This document shows, one piece after another, positions 53,108 to 62,297 of a DNA stretch of 64,000 nt. The notes under the pieces are model-generated. The model was not told where the DNA came from and ran no database searches. It saw only the letters and a program-made list of their open reading frames with translations. The stretch spans positions 2,780,509 to 2,844,508 of the forward strand of contig NZ_LR733556.1 in NCBI RefSeq assembly GCF_902506265.1, given 5' to 3'. Positions within the stretch are counted from its first letter, which is position 1, and each line of letters opens with the position of its first letter. Source of the DNA: Flavobacterium sp. 9AF (GTDB lineage: Bacteria > Bacteroidota > Bacteroidia > Flavobacteriales > Flavobacteriaceae). Position numbers and translations under genes: made by a program.

Positions 53108-53653
53108 ATGAAGAATACTTCTCAACAATATGATGCTATAATTGCTATATGTCGCGATTTGTTTACTAAAAAAACCAAAGATTACGGAACGGCTTGGAGG
53201 ATTCTTCGTTTACCTTCTTTAACAGATCAAATTTTTATTAAAGCACAACGCATAAGAAGTTTACAAGAAAACGAAGTGCGAAAAATTGACGAAGATGAAA
53301 CATCAGAATTTATTGGTATCATAAATTATTGTATTATGGCACTCATTCAAATCGATAAGGGTATAGCAACTCAACCCGATTTAGAATTTGAAGAAGCGGT
53401 TCAATTATATGATACTAAAATTGCATTGACCAAAAAATTAATGGAAGATAAAAACCATGATTATGGTGAAGCTTGGAGAGATATGCGAGTAAGTAGTTTA
53501 ACCGATTTAATTTTGCAAAAATTATTACGTGTAAAGCAAATTGAAGACAATAAAGGAAAAACAATTGTTTCCGAAGGTATCGATGCGAATTATCAAGATA
53601 TGATAAATTATTCCGTTTTTGCACTAATTCATTTAGGAAAAGCTAATCTTTAA
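53108..53653 (+). CDS. DUF1599 family protein
   Basis: A 181-residue protein built of two similar halves: YDAIIAICRDLFTKKTKDYGTAWRILRLPSLTDQIFIKAQRI and KIALTKKLMEDKNHDYGEAWRDMRVSSLTDLILQKLLRV. The repeated DYGxAWRxxRxxSLTDxIxxK motif defines DUF1599. No function is established. In Bacteroidota it habitually precedes the BT_3928-like DoxX gene and tpiA, as here, which suggests envelope redox or cofactor-linked metabolism. The next gene begins 23 bases after its stop. Confidence 0.93.
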   Translation: MKNTSQQYDAIIAICRDLFTKKTKDYGTAWRILRLPSLTDQIFIKAQRIRSLQENEVRKIDEDETSEFIGIINYCIMALIQIDKGIATQPDLEFEEAVQLYDTKIALTKKLMEDKNHDYGEAWRDMRVSSLTDLILQKLLRVKQIEDNKGKTIVSEGIDANYQDMINYSVFALIHLGKANL

Positions 53654-53676
53654 TTAGGAATTGTAAATTATAAATT

Positions 53677-54792
53677 ATGAATTTTAAAAATATAGTTACA
53701 CAAATAGCAAGAATTCTAGTAGGAGTATTATTTATTATTTCTGGATTAATTAAACTTAATGACCCACTTGGTTTTTCTTATAAATTAGAAGAATATTTTA
53801 GTGCCAATGTTTTAAACATGGAATTTCTTGTTCCAGCTGCTTTAATCATATCCTGTTTTATTGTCATTTTTGAAGTGGTTTTAGGTGTCATGTTACTCAT
53901 AGGATTTAAAACTAAATTTACAGTTTGGAGTTTACTTTTAATGATAGTTTTTTTTACCTTTCTAACCTTCTATTCTTGGTATTTTGATAAAGTAAAAGAT
54001 TGTGGTTGTTTCGGTGATGCTTTAAAATTAACTCCTTTCGAATCTTTTATTAAAGATCTTATTTTATTATTTTTAATCTTAATTTTATTCTTTAATCAAA
54101 ATTATATAAAACCTTTATATGGAAAATCAGCTTTAAACTTGTCCGTTTTTGCTGCTTATTCTTTATGTTTATTTATGGCCTATTATGTTTTACAGCATTT
54201 ACCAATAATTGATTTTAGAGCTTATAAAATAGGAAATAATATTCAAAAAGGTATGGAAATCCCTGATGGAGCTCCTAAAAGTGAATATGAAATGGTTTTT
54301 ATTTACAAAGTAAACGGGGTAAATACTGAAATTCCTTACAATGATGTAATGAATAATAAAATCCCTGAAGGTGCAGAATTTGTAGATAGAAAAGATAAAT
54401 TAATAAAAGAAGGTTATGTGCCACCTATTCATGACTTTACAATAGAAAAAGACGGCTCTAATTATGTAGAAACTATCTTACAAGAACCTAAGGTTGTACT
54501 TCTTATAGCTTATGATTTGAACAAGTCTAAGGAAAAAGGGATGAAAAAATTAGAAGATTTTAATCAAAGAGCTGTAAAAAATGGGTATCAAGTGATTGGG
54601 TTAACCGCTTCTGATGAAACATTGATAAGCGAAACAAAAAAGAAATTCAATCTTTCTTATGATTTTTATTTTTGTGATCCTACTACTTTAAAAACAATTG
54701 TTAGAGCCAACCCTGGAATTGTGATTTTAGAAAAAGGTACAATTGTGCAAAAAGTACATTTTAACGATTTAGAAAAAGTGGTATTAAACTAA
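53677..54792 (+). CDS. BT_3928-like DoxX/MauE-type membrane protein
   Basis: A 371-residue protein with a four-helix membrane domain like DoxX/MauE. The first helices read ARILVGVLFIISGLIKLNDP and LIISCFIVIFEVVLGVMLLI, and KDCGCFGDALKLTPFESFIK is the conserved cysteine motif of the BT_3928 family. Residues from about 190 form a soluble domain with a thioredoxin-like fold (VVLLIAYDLNKSKEKGMKKL ... GYQVIGLTASD). The arrangement suggests electron transfer or thiol chemistry in the envelope. It is in one operon with DUF1599. Confidence 0.88.
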   Translation: MNFKNIVTQIARILVGVLFIISGLIKLNDPLGFSYKLEEYFSANVLNMEFLVPAALIISCFIVIFEVVLGVMLLIGFKTKFTVWSLLLMIVFFTFLTFYSWYFDKVKDCGCFGDALKLTPFESFIKDLILLFLILILFFNQNYIKPLYGKSALNLSVFAAYSLCLFMAYYVLQHLPIIDFRAYKIGNNIQKGMEIPDGAPKSEYEMVFIYKVNGVNTEIPYNDVMNNKIPEGAEFVDRKDKLIKEGYVPPIHDFTIEKDGSNYVETILQEPKVVLLIAYDLNKSKEKGMKKLEDFNQRAVKNGYQVIGLTASDETLISETKKKFNLSYDFYFCDPTTLKTIVRANPGIVILEKGTIVQKVHFNDLEKVVLN

Positions 54793-54885
54793 TTAAAGTT
54801 TCTCACAAATCGAGGAAAATTAGTTAGCTAAATAACAAAAGAGAGGTTTTATCTTTTTTCTAACTAAATTAGAATTCTTAAATAG

Positions 54886-54893
54886 TACATTTG
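54886..54893 (+). promoter_or_regulatory. putative -7 element for the TlpA-like gene
   Basis: TACATTTG fits TAnnTTTG, 15 bases before the ATG at 54908, within a 115-base gap. Confidence 0.35.
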
Positions 54894-54907
54894 AAAAAAA
54901 ATATACA

Positions 54908-55408
54908 ATGAAAAAAATACTTTTTATTATAGGACTAACGCTTTTTCTAACTTCATGTTCTAATGCTCAAGATACAGAATTTAAAAAAGAAGCCTTAGAA
55001 AATGTAATGATTACTACAAATAATGAAAACATTACATTCAAAGAAATTACTGAAAAATATAAAGGAAAAACTGTTTTAATTGATGTTTGGGCTTCTTGGT
55101 GTCCTGACTGTATAAAAGGGATGCCAAAAGTAAAAGAGTTGCAAAACCAATTTCCAAATGTGACTTATTTATTCATATCTATGGATAAGAAATATGACGC
55201 TTGGTTAAAAGGAATTGAAAAATACGAAGTCAAAGGAGAACATTATCTAACTTCAGATGGTATGAAAGGCATTTTTGGTACATCTATAAAATTAGATTGG
55301 ATTCCAAGATATATGATTTTGGATAAAGAAGGAAAAATTGTACTGTTTAAAGCTATTGAAGCTGATGATAGTAAAATAATAAGTACATTAAAAGGATTAG
55401 AAAAATAA
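54908..55408 (+). CDS. TlpA-like disulfide reductase, lipoprotein
   Basis: A 166-residue thioredoxin-fold lipoprotein (IIGLTLFLTSCSNAQD). The redox site is WCPDC in VWASWCPDCIKGMPKVKEL; the cis-proline loop is IPRYMILDKEGKIV. It keeps exported thiols reduced, working in the periplasm next to DsbD, whose gene lies about 2 kb upstream. It precedes tpiA by about 48 bases. Confidence 0.92.
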   Translation: MKKILFIIGLTLFLTSCSNAQDTEFKKEALENVMITTNNENITFKEITEKYKGKTVLIDVWASWCPDCIKGMPKVKELQNQFPNVTYLFISMDKKYDAWLKGIEKYEVKGEHYLTSDGMKGIFGTSIKLDWIPRYMILDKEGKIVLFKAIEADDSKIISTLKGLEK

Positions 55409-55455
55409 ACGAATTCTTTTTTTACAAACTATATATACAAACTAAACTAGAAATA

Positions 55456-56205
55456 ATGAGAAAAAATATTGTAGCTGGTAACTGGAAGATGCATAAGACG
55501 AATACAGAAACTTTGGCTTTACTAGATGAAATTTTATTAAAAAAACAGGAAACTAAGGCTGAAATTATTGTAGCACCTACTTTTGTAAATTTAAAATCTG
55601 CTCAAGACAAAGTAGGAGGGAAAGGCATAACAGTAGCAGCTCAAAATATGCATCAGGCTGAAGGCGGTGCCTTTACAGGTGAAATAGCGGCAAGTATGTT
55701 AACTGATATAGGTGTTAAAACGGTTATTTTAGGACATAGCGAGAGAAGAGCGTATTTTCATGAAACAGATGCTTTATTAGCAAATAAAGTTGATACTGCT
55801 TTAAAACATGAAATGCGAATAATTTTTTGCTTTGGAGAAGAGTTAAAGGATCGTCAGGCAGATAATCATTTTAATATAGTTGAATATCAACTAAGAGACG
55901 GGCTTTTCCATTTAGATAAAAAAGATTGGTCTAGTATTGTATTGGCTTACGAACCAGTTTGGGCTATTGGTACTGGTGAGACTGCTACACCAGAACAAGC
56001 TCAAGAAATGCATGCTTTCATAAGAAATTTAGTTGCAAAAGTATATGGAAATGATGTTGCGGATAACTTAACTATTTTATATGGTGGAAGTGTAAAACCT
56101 GAAAACGCAAAAGAGATTTTTTCTAAACCAGATGTAGATGGAGGTTTAATTGGAGGAGCTTCGTTAAAAGCGGATGATTTTTTAGCTATCGCAAACGGAT
56201 TTTAA
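55456..56205 (+). CDS. tpiA: triose-phosphate isomerase
   Basis: A 249-residue TIM-barrel enzyme interconverting dihydroxyacetone phosphate and glyceraldehyde 3-phosphate. Landmarks: VAGNWKMHKT (Lys at the active site), VILGHSERRAYFHET (catalytic His), VLAYEPVWAIGTGETATPEQ (catalytic Glu and loop 6) and ILYGGSVKPENAKEIF. It ends with a hairpin terminator. The family length is normal. Confidence 0.98.
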   Translation: MRKNIVAGNWKMHKTNTETLALLDEILLKKQETKAEIIVAPTFVNLKSAQDKVGGKGITVAAQNMHQAEGGAFTGEIAASMLTDIGVKTVILGHSERRAYFHETDALLANKVDTALKHEMRIIFCFGEELKDRQADNHFNIVEYQLRDGLFHLDKKDWSSIVLAYEPVWAIGTGETATPEQAQEMHAFIRNLVAKVYGNDVADNLTILYGGSVKPENAKEIFSKPDVDGGLIGGASLKADDFLAIANGF

Positions 56206-56228
56206 ATAATTTTTTTTAAAATATCTAG

Positions 56229-56260
56229 AAACCCTTATTATTTCATATAGTAAGGGTTTT
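56229..56260 (+). terminator. intrinsic terminator after tpiA
   Basis: A 9-bp stem AAACCCTTA (56229-56237) pairs with TAAGGGTTT (56251-56259), followed by T-rich sequence, 24 bases after the tpiA stop. Confidence 0.85.
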
Positions 56261-56330
56261 GTGTTGTTAAAAAATATAATATTGGTAACAAAAAAGAATT
56301 TAAAAAGTCTTATAAGAAACAATTTAACAA

Positions 56331-57410
56331 ATGAAACATTTCCATCTATTTTATAGTTTTTTATTTTTTTGTAATGTTACACTAATTTTTAGTCAAGATA
56401 ATGCATTTACAGGTTATGCTATTTCAACCGTTAATCAGGATAGTATTGTTACTATGGAAACTTATGGCTACGCTAATTATGCTGAAAAAAAATTATATGC
56501 TAAAAATACGATTCAGCCAATAGGTTCGGTAAGTAAAACTTTTATTGGCTTAGCATTGCTGATCGCTCAAGAAAAAGGAATGTTAGATTTAGACACCGAT
56601 ATTAACTCGTATCTTGATTTCAAAATTCAAAATCCGCACATTAAAAAAAACAATATCATTACATTGCGTCATTTAGCAACCCATACTTCTGGAATTATTG
56701 ATAACGAAGCTATATATAATAGCATTTATACCTTCGAGAAATTACCCCAAAAAAGCCTTCACGATTTTTATTATACCCATTTTTATGTAAATAAAGAAAC
56801 AGTAGCTACTTTATTCAGTAAAAATAAAGCAGGTAAAAGTTACTCTTATAGTAATATTGGAGCTGCTCTTGCCGCCTATATTGTAGAAAAAGTAAGTGGC
56901 CAACCTTTTAATGAATTCACTAAAGAGCATATTTTTATACCTTTACAAATGAAAAATACAGGTTGGTTTCACCATGAAATTAATCTAAATCAATTTTCTA
57001 CGCTATATGACGAAAAAGACAATGAATTAGAGTTGTATTCTTATGATACGTACCCTGATGGTGGGTTAAAGACGACCATAACCGATTTATCACTTTATCT
57101 TATCGAACTTATTAAAGGATATAATGGAAAAAGTAATTTATTAAGTACCAAAGGCTGGCAAACCTATTTTTCTAAAAACTTTAATTCGTCAAGCTTGCAA
57201 CCCAAAAACATAAAAGAAAAAGAGCCTAATATAGGTGTTTTTATCATTTATTTTAAATCGGGAATGATTGGACATACTGGTTCCGATTTAGGTGCGTCAA
57301 GTGTTTTAATGTTTGATCCCGATGAAAATAAAGGGGCTGTTTTTATGGCAAATGAAGACATTACTTCAGATAATTTAAACACTTTTAAAACGCTTTGGAA
57401 AATGAACTAA
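56331..57410 (+). CDS. exported serine hydrolase (beta-lactamase/class C fold)
   Basis: A 359-residue protein with a signal peptide (YSFLFFCNVTLIFSQ). The penicillin-recognising serine hydrolase motifs are SVSK at residues 66-69 (IGSVSKTFIGLAL), YSN in YSYSNIGAALAAYIVEK, and HTG in MIGHTGSDLGASS. LRHLATHTSGI and LDLDTDINSYL are typical of the 'serine hydrolase' (beta-lactamase family) subgroup of esterases and D-peptidases. It is not a clear beta-lactamase; the substrate is unknown. It stands alone, 126 bases past tpiA. Confidence 0.9.
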   Translation: MKHFHLFYSFLFFCNVTLIFSQDNAFTGYAISTVNQDSIVTMETYGYANYAEKKLYAKNTIQPIGSVSKTFIGLALLIAQEKGMLDLDTDINSYLDFKIQNPHIKKNNIITLRHLATHTSGIIDNEAIYNSIYTFEKLPQKSLHDFYYTHFYVNKETVATLFSKNKAGKSYSYSNIGAALAAYIVEKVSGQPFNEFTKEHIFIPLQMKNTGWFHHEINLNQFSTLYDEKDNELELYSYDTYPDGGLKTTITDLSLYLIELIKGYNGKSNLLSTKGWQTYFSKNFNSSSLQPKNIKEKEPNIGVFIIYFKSGMIGHTGSDLGASSVLMFDPDENKGAVFMANEDITSDNLNTFKTLWKMN

Positions 57411-57472
57411 AACTTGAAATAATTTTATATTTCAACAAAGATTTTGCTTATTTTTAAAGCAAACATTCAAAC

Positions 57473-58273
57473 ATGAAAAACAGAATTGTATCATTTATTT
57501 TAATTTATTTACTATCGGCTTGTCAAACTAAAAATAAGAACGAAAATTCTTTAGAAGAAATTAAAGAAGATACATTTTCAACTACAATTGCTACGTATGA
57601 AAAAAATGAAAAAAAAGAAGTATTTTGGAAAGGATACATTAATCAATCTATTCCAATATTTTTACATTATCAAATAGAAGACAATATTGTAGTTGGTGAA
57701 ATTTTATACCTTAATACAAAAGAAAAAAAACCTATAAAGATTATTGGAAACCTACTAGAAGATGATAATTTTCGTTTATTAGAATTTGACTCTTCTGGAA
57801 ATATAACAGGAATTATTACTGCTACTGTTTCTTCTGAAAATCGTTTTGTAGGCGAATGGTTTTCACCCAAAAGTAGAAAGAATTATCCTTTAGATTTAAC
57901 TATAAAAGATACAACTGTTGTAATACCTGAAATAAAAGTTAAGGATAAAAAAATCTTTGGTACTTACCGATATGCTTATAGTGAAGCGGGTTCTCAGGGA
58001 GAGTTTTCAATAGAAAAAATTAATGAAAAACAAGTAGCGTTTGAAATTTTTAGCGTTACAAGCGATCCAGCACGTAATATAGCTTCTGTAGAAAAAGACA
58101 CTATTAATTTAATAAACAATAGTTTTATTTATAATATTCCAGATTCTGATGACTGTGAATTTAAAGTAAATTTCTACAAAGGTTTTGTTTCAATACATTA
58201 TACTAAAGGATTTTGTTCTGGACAGTTTGGTCACAATGCGACAATTGAAGGTGTTTTCTTAAAAATAAATTAA
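57473..58273 (+). CDS. hypothetical lipoprotein
   Basis: A 266-residue lipoprotein (FILIYLLSACQTKNKNE). The rest is a beta-rich protein with no recognised motif (FWKGYINQSIPIFLHYQIED, ENRFVGEWFSPKSRKNYP, GTYRYAYSEAGSQGEFSIEK). Two similar halves may exist: both have a G-x-W/Y...-G-E-F/W phrase, suggesting a repeated calycin-like beta-barrel. It is between a serine hydrolase and the EEP enzyme, each with its own spacing, so the operon status is unclear. Confidence 0.75.
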   Translation: MKNRIVSFILIYLLSACQTKNKNENSLEEIKEDTFSTTIATYEKNEKKEVFWKGYINQSIPIFLHYQIEDNIVVGEILYLNTKEKKPIKIIGNLLEDDNFRLLEFDSSGNITGIITATVSSENRFVGEWFSPKSRKNYPLDLTIKDTTVVIPEIKVKDKKIFGTYRYAYSEAGSQGEFSIEKINEKQVAFEIFSVTSDPARNIASVEKDTINLINNSFIYNIPDSDDCEFKVNFYKGFVSIHYTKGFCSGQFGHNATIEGVFLKIN

Positions 58274-58362
58274 TTATTTGGCAATATAATGACATGTTTA
58301 AAAAAGGATTATTATTCTTATTTTAGACGTTTAAATTTTTATCAAACAAACAAACTCTAAAT

Positions 58363-60216
58363 ATGAAAACAAACAAACCAAAACTGTTGATTTTGCTAGT
58401 TATCTTCTGCAAAATCACGATTCTTGCATCACAAAATTTGAATCTCAAAATCATGTCTTTTAATGTGCAACAACCTTATAGTACTAATTGGGATGGAAGA
58501 AAAGCAAATGCAGCTTATATAATTAATACCACACAAGCAGATATAATAGGAACACAAGAGGCTGTAAATTATCAGCGAGATTATTTAATTCAACAAACGG
58601 GTTATGCATGGTTTGGTATAGGTCGAGATGGTGGTGACAATGGAGAAGGTTCTTGGATATTTTATAAAGGAGATAAATACAATTTAGATACAGCTAATTC
58701 TGGAAATTTTTGGTTGTCAGATACGCCTAATACACCTTCTCGATTTGGTGGAGCTTATAATCGAATTTGTACTTATGTACATTTAATTGAAAAATCATCA
58801 GGTAAAGGATTTTATCTGTTTAATGCTCATTTTCCAACTCCAGATTTACCTAATGAAAGACTCAAAAGTATGAAGTTACTTGCTCAAAGAATGGCTAATA
58901 GAGCCATACAATCTGATCCAGTATATCTTACAGGGGATTTTAATTCAAATGAAGGAGATTCTGTTACACTTTGGATGAAAAATGGCTCAGATAATCCTAT
59001 TAAATGTAGAGATACTTACAGAGATGTTTTCCCTTCAGGCAATGTAGATACAGGATTTGGAACAAAATTTGATTATATTTATTGTGTGAATAATTCGAAT
59101 TATTCTTCTCAAAATTCATGGGTTATTAAAACTCCTGTCGCTTCAGATCATTTTCCTATAGTAGCTCAAGTGCAATATGCTTTCCAAAACAATCCACCTT
59201 TACCCGTTACACACAATATTCCTGGTACAATTGAGGCAGAACAGTATGCGAGTCAATTTGGAACACAATTAGAAAACACTACAGATAGTGGTTTGGGGCA
59301 AAATGTAGGATATTTAGAACCAAATGACTGGATGGATTATAATGTTAATATTTCAGCTACAGATAATTATACTTTCGAATTGCGAATAGCAAGTATGAGT
59401 GCCAATGGACAATTGAATGTGTTTGTTGATGGGCAGTACAATCAAACTTTAAGTATGCCACTAACTAACGGATGGCAAAATTGGGAAACTATTATTAAAA
59501 GCATCAATTTATCTTCTGGCTTGCATACTGTTCGATTAGAAGTGGTAACAGGTGGTTTTAACTTGAATTGGTTCAAACTTACTAAGCCAAATTTTCCTCC
59601 TTCTGGTTTAGTTATTCCTGGAAAAATTGAAGCAGAAAATTATTCTTTTTCTTATGGAATTCAATTAGAAGATACTTCTGATGCTGGTGGTGGAAAAAAT
59701 GTGGGTTATTTAGATGTAAATGATATTTTAGAATATAATGTTACAGTAGCAACTTCAAATAATTATAGCTTTGATATTAGGGTAGCCAGTCTTTCTTCTA
59801 GTGGTCGAATAAATGTTTTAGTAGATAATCAGATTAAAAAAACAATCGATTTACCAATTACTAATGGATGGCAAAATTGGCAGACACTTACAGAAATTAT
59901 CTATTTGCCTCAAGGAGCGCACACCATAAAACTAGAAGTAGTTAGAGCCGGATTTAATTTAAACTGGTTTCACTTTACTGCTGCTTCTAATGTAAGGCAA
60001 AGTTTAGTTTCAAATGAAAAATCTTTAAATTCTTTTTATCCTAATCCTACTACTGATTTTATCTATTTTAACCAAGAATACCAATGGATTGTTTATGATC
60101 TTACTGGTAAAGAAGTAGCTAAGGGTCGTTCACAAATAGCCGATTTGAGTAGGCTAGATGAGGGTATCTATATGGTGCATTTTAAAGGAGAAAGAAAGAA
60201 GTTGATTATTAATTAA
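58363..60216 (+). CDS. secreted EEP-fold hydrolase with two CBM6 modules and type IX sorting domain
   Basis: A 617-residue multidomain enzyme. Residues 25-282 form an endonuclease/exonuclease/phosphatase domain: Asn34 (MSFNVQ), Glu66 (IGTQEA), HF in FNAHFPTPD, TGDFNSNEGD and SDHFPIV, the catalytic metal and His residues of the fold. Two carbohydrate-binding modules of family 6 type follow, each opening GTIEAEQYASQFGTQLED or GKIEAENYSFSYGIQLED and closing with GFNLNWFKL or GFNLNWFHF. The last 70 residues are a T9SS sorting domain (SFYPNPTTDFIYFN). EEP-fold members include nucleases and phosphatases; pairing with carbohydrate modules suggests action at a polysaccharide surface. The target is unknown. 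Confidence 0.88.
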   Translation: MKTNKPKLLILLVIFCKITILASQNLNLKIMSFNVQQPYSTNWDGRKANAAYIINTTQADIIGTQEAVNYQRDYLIQQTGYAWFGIGRDGGDNGEGSWIFYKGDKYNLDTANSGNFWLSDTPNTPSRFGGAYNRICTYVHLIEKSSGKGFYLFNAHFPTPDLPNERLKSMKLLAQRMANRAIQSDPVYLTGDFNSNEGDSVTLWMKNGSDNPIKCRDTYRDVFPSGNVDTGFGTKFDYIYCVNNSNYSSQNSWVIKTPVASDHFPIVAQVQYAFQNNPPLPVTHNIPGTIEAEQYASQFGTQLENTTDSGLGQNVGYLEPNDWMDYNVNISATDNYTFELRIASMSANGQLNVFVDGQYNQTLSMPLTNGWQNWETIIKSINLSSGLHTVRLEVVTGGFNLNWFKLTKPNFPPSGLVIPGKIEAENYSFSYGIQLEDTSDAGGGKNVGYLDVNDILEYNVTVATSNNYSFDIRVASLSSSGRINVLVDNQIKKTIDLPITNGWQNWQTLTEIIYLPQGAHTIKLEVVRAGFNLNWFHFTAASNVRQSLVSNEKSLNSFYPNPTTDFIYFNQEYQWIVYDLTGKEVAKGRSQIADLSRLDEGIYMVHFKGERKKLIIN

Positions 60217-60278
60217 GATATTTTAGTTGTTTTAAAATAAATATGCTAAAATATTTAGATAAAGTAATTATGTACTTT

Positions 60279-60286
60279 TATTTTTG
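60279..60286 (+). promoter_or_regulatory. putative -7 element for the hydrolase/metallo-beta-lactamase pair
   Basis: TATTTTTG fits TAnnTTTG, 33 bases before the ATG at 60320. No clear -33 element. Confidence 0.4.
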
Positions 60287-60319
60287 CTATTCTAATTTTT
60301 AATAAATTCTCAAGCAAAT

Positions 60320-61402
60320 ATGAAAAAAGTAATTTCAATTTTTGTTTTCTTACTTACTACTGTGTGTTTAGCTCAGAAAGCGACACAATTCGTTGATTCT
60401 GTAAGAATTGTATATAAAATACCTGAGCTAAGTTATGCAGTAGTAGATAGTAAAAAAGTTTTAGAAATACATGCGCTTGGAAAACATTCGATTTTATTAA
60501 ATGATTCTGCTACTGTAAATGATCGCTTTCATCTTGGTTCCAATACCAAAGCAATGACTGCATTTATTATAGCTAAATATGTTGAAAAAGGCAAATTAAA
60601 ATGGACTACTCGTTTCTTTGATTTATTTCCTGAATGGAAAAGCCAAAGTAGATTAGAATATGCAAATATAACTTTACAAGAATTACTCTCTCATAAAGCG
60701 AGAATTCAACCTTTTCAAGGAGAAAATGACCCCGAAATTCCAAATTTTAAAGGTTCAAAAAAAGAGAAAAGAATGGCATTTGGAAAATTTGTATTAACCA
60801 CAGTACCAGTTGATATTGATGAAGAAAACCCTTTTGTGTATTCTAATGCGGGTTATACTTTAGCTACATTAATGTTAGAGAAAGTTACTCATAAAACATG
60901 GGAACAATTGGTAAATAAAGTTTTTAATAAAGATTTAAAATTAAATGTTCAATTTTCATGGCCAGAAAATCAAAAAAATAAAGATACTTGGGGGCATTCC
61001 TTTGAAAATGATGAACTAATTCCCGTTCCTTCAACGACCGATTATCATTTAGATTATACGGAACCTTCAGGAGATTTAAACTGTGATTTGAAAGATTACA
61101 TACAATTTATTCAGCTTAATTTAAGAGGATTACAAGGAGAAGACAATTATTTAAAAGCTTCAACTTATAAATTTATACATAAAGGGATAGAAAATTATTC
61201 CTTAGGTTGGTATAATATTTATGAAAATGAAAAAGAATTGTCAACTCATTCGGGTACAGCTGGGACTTATTATACACTGGTACACATAGATAGGATTCAA
61301 AACAAAGCATATATAATTTTTACTAATTCTTATTCAATCGATACCAAAATGGGTGTAAGAATAGTAATGAGAAAATTAAAAGAATTTTACGAAAACAATT
61401 AA
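60320..61402 (+). CDS. exported serine hydrolase (beta-lactamase fold) upstream of a metallo-beta-lactamase
   Basis: A 360-residue protein with a signal peptide (VFLLTTVCLAQ). The serine motif is SNTK at residues 74-77 (LGSNTKAMTAFIIAKYVEKG), YSN in FVYSNAGYTLATLMLEKV, and HSGTAG in LSTHSGTAGTYYT near 313. It belongs to the beta-lactamase/esterase family and need not hydrolyse beta-lactams. It is 16 bases upstream of a metallo-beta-lactamase lipoprotein gene, so both are probably transcribed together. A shared physiological role in peptidoglycan or antibiotic response is an inference. Confidence 0.9.
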   Translation: MKKVISIFVFLLTTVCLAQKATQFVDSVRIVYKIPELSYAVVDSKKVLEIHALGKHSILLNDSATVNDRFHLGSNTKAMTAFIIAKYVEKGKLKWTTRFFDLFPEWKSQSRLEYANITLQELLSHKARIQPFQGENDPEIPNFKGSKKEKRMAFGKFVLTTVPVDIDEENPFVYSNAGYTLATLMLEKVTHKTWEQLVNKVFNKDLKLNVQFSWPENQKNKDTWGHSFENDELIPVPSTTDYHLDYTEPSGDLNCDLKDYIQFIQLNLRGLQGEDNYLKASTYKFIHKGIENYSLGWYNIYENEKELSTHSGTAGTYYTLVHIDRIQNKAYIIFTNSYSIDTKMGVRIVMRKLKEFYENN

Positions 61403-61417
61403 TTTTTAAAGTACCCG

Positions 61418-62191
61418 ATGAGACTTATATTTCAATTCTACTTTCTTGCAATATTTTCTTTTACAGTTATTAGTTGTAAATCTGAAAAGGAAGAAAAGTT
61501 TATGCCTAAAGAAATTTATAAAACGGAAACTTTAGTGATCGCTCAAATAGCTAAAAATTCGTACCAACATACTTCTTTTCTTCAAACGGAAGATTTTGGT
61601 TATGTTCCTTGCAATGGTTTAATTGTAAAAAATAATAATGAAACAATTGTTTTTGATACGCCTACTACAGATAAAGCCTCTAAAGAATTAATGGAATGGA
61701 TTACAAAACAATTGAATTGTAATATAAAAGCAATCATTCCAACTCATTTTCACGATGATTGTTTAGGAGGTTTACAAGCTTTTCATGAACAAAAAATACC
61801 TTCTTATGCTTATTTTAAAACGATAGATTTAGCCAAAGCTAATCATTATACTGTGCCACAAAATAGTTTTAATGATTCTTTAAAGTTAAGCATAGGAAGC
61901 GAATTTATTATCGCAAAATTTTTTGGTGAAGGACATACTAGAGACAATATTGTAGGTTACTATCCTTTAGATAATATAATGTTTGGTGGTTGTCTTATAA
62001 AAGAATTAGACGCTACCAAAGGATATTTAGGTGATGCAAATACAGCAACATGGTCTAGAACAGTAGATAAGATTAAAAAAGAATACCCAAATTTAAAAAT
62101 AATTGTACCAGGACATGGAACATTAGGTAATACAGAATTATTAGACTATACCAGTAAACTTTTTAAAGATGATGAGATTGAAAATAAATAA
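61418..62191 (+). CDS. subclass B1 metallo-beta-lactamase-like lipoprotein
   Basis: A 257-residue lipoprotein (FLAIFSFTVISCKSEKEEK; cysteine 20). It has the complete ligand set of subclass B1 zinc beta-lactamases: His110, His112 and Asp114 in THFHDDCLGGLQAF, His173 in GEGHTRDNIVGY, Cys192 in FGGCLIKEL, and His233 in VPGHGTLGN. A lysine three residues after Cys192 matches the substrate-carboxylate contact of the class. Cys115 after the Asp is also found in CcrA. Such enzymes hydrolyse penicillins and carbapenems; chromosomal examples are common in environmental Flavobacteriaceae. The lipid anchor is less usual. Actual activity is unproven. Confidence 0.9.
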   Translation: MRLIFQFYFLAIFSFTVISCKSEKEEKFMPKEIYKTETLVIAQIAKNSYQHTSFLQTEDFGYVPCNGLIVKNNNETIVFDTPTTDKASKELMEWITKQLNCNIKAIIPTHFHDDCLGGLQAFHEQKIPSYAYFKTIDLAKANHYTVPQNSFNDSLKLSIGSEFIIAKFFGEGHTRDNIVGYYPLDNIMFGGCLIKELDATKGYLGDANTATWSRTVDKIKKEYPNLKIIVPGHGTLGNTELLDYTSKLFKDDEIENK

Positions 62192-62297
62192 TATTAGAGT
62201 AAGGAAATACAATAAGGCTACATATTTTAAGTACAGTAAAGCTTTATCAAGAATGTGAGTTTAAAAAAAATTAAATATAAAAAAACTAGATTGTATA

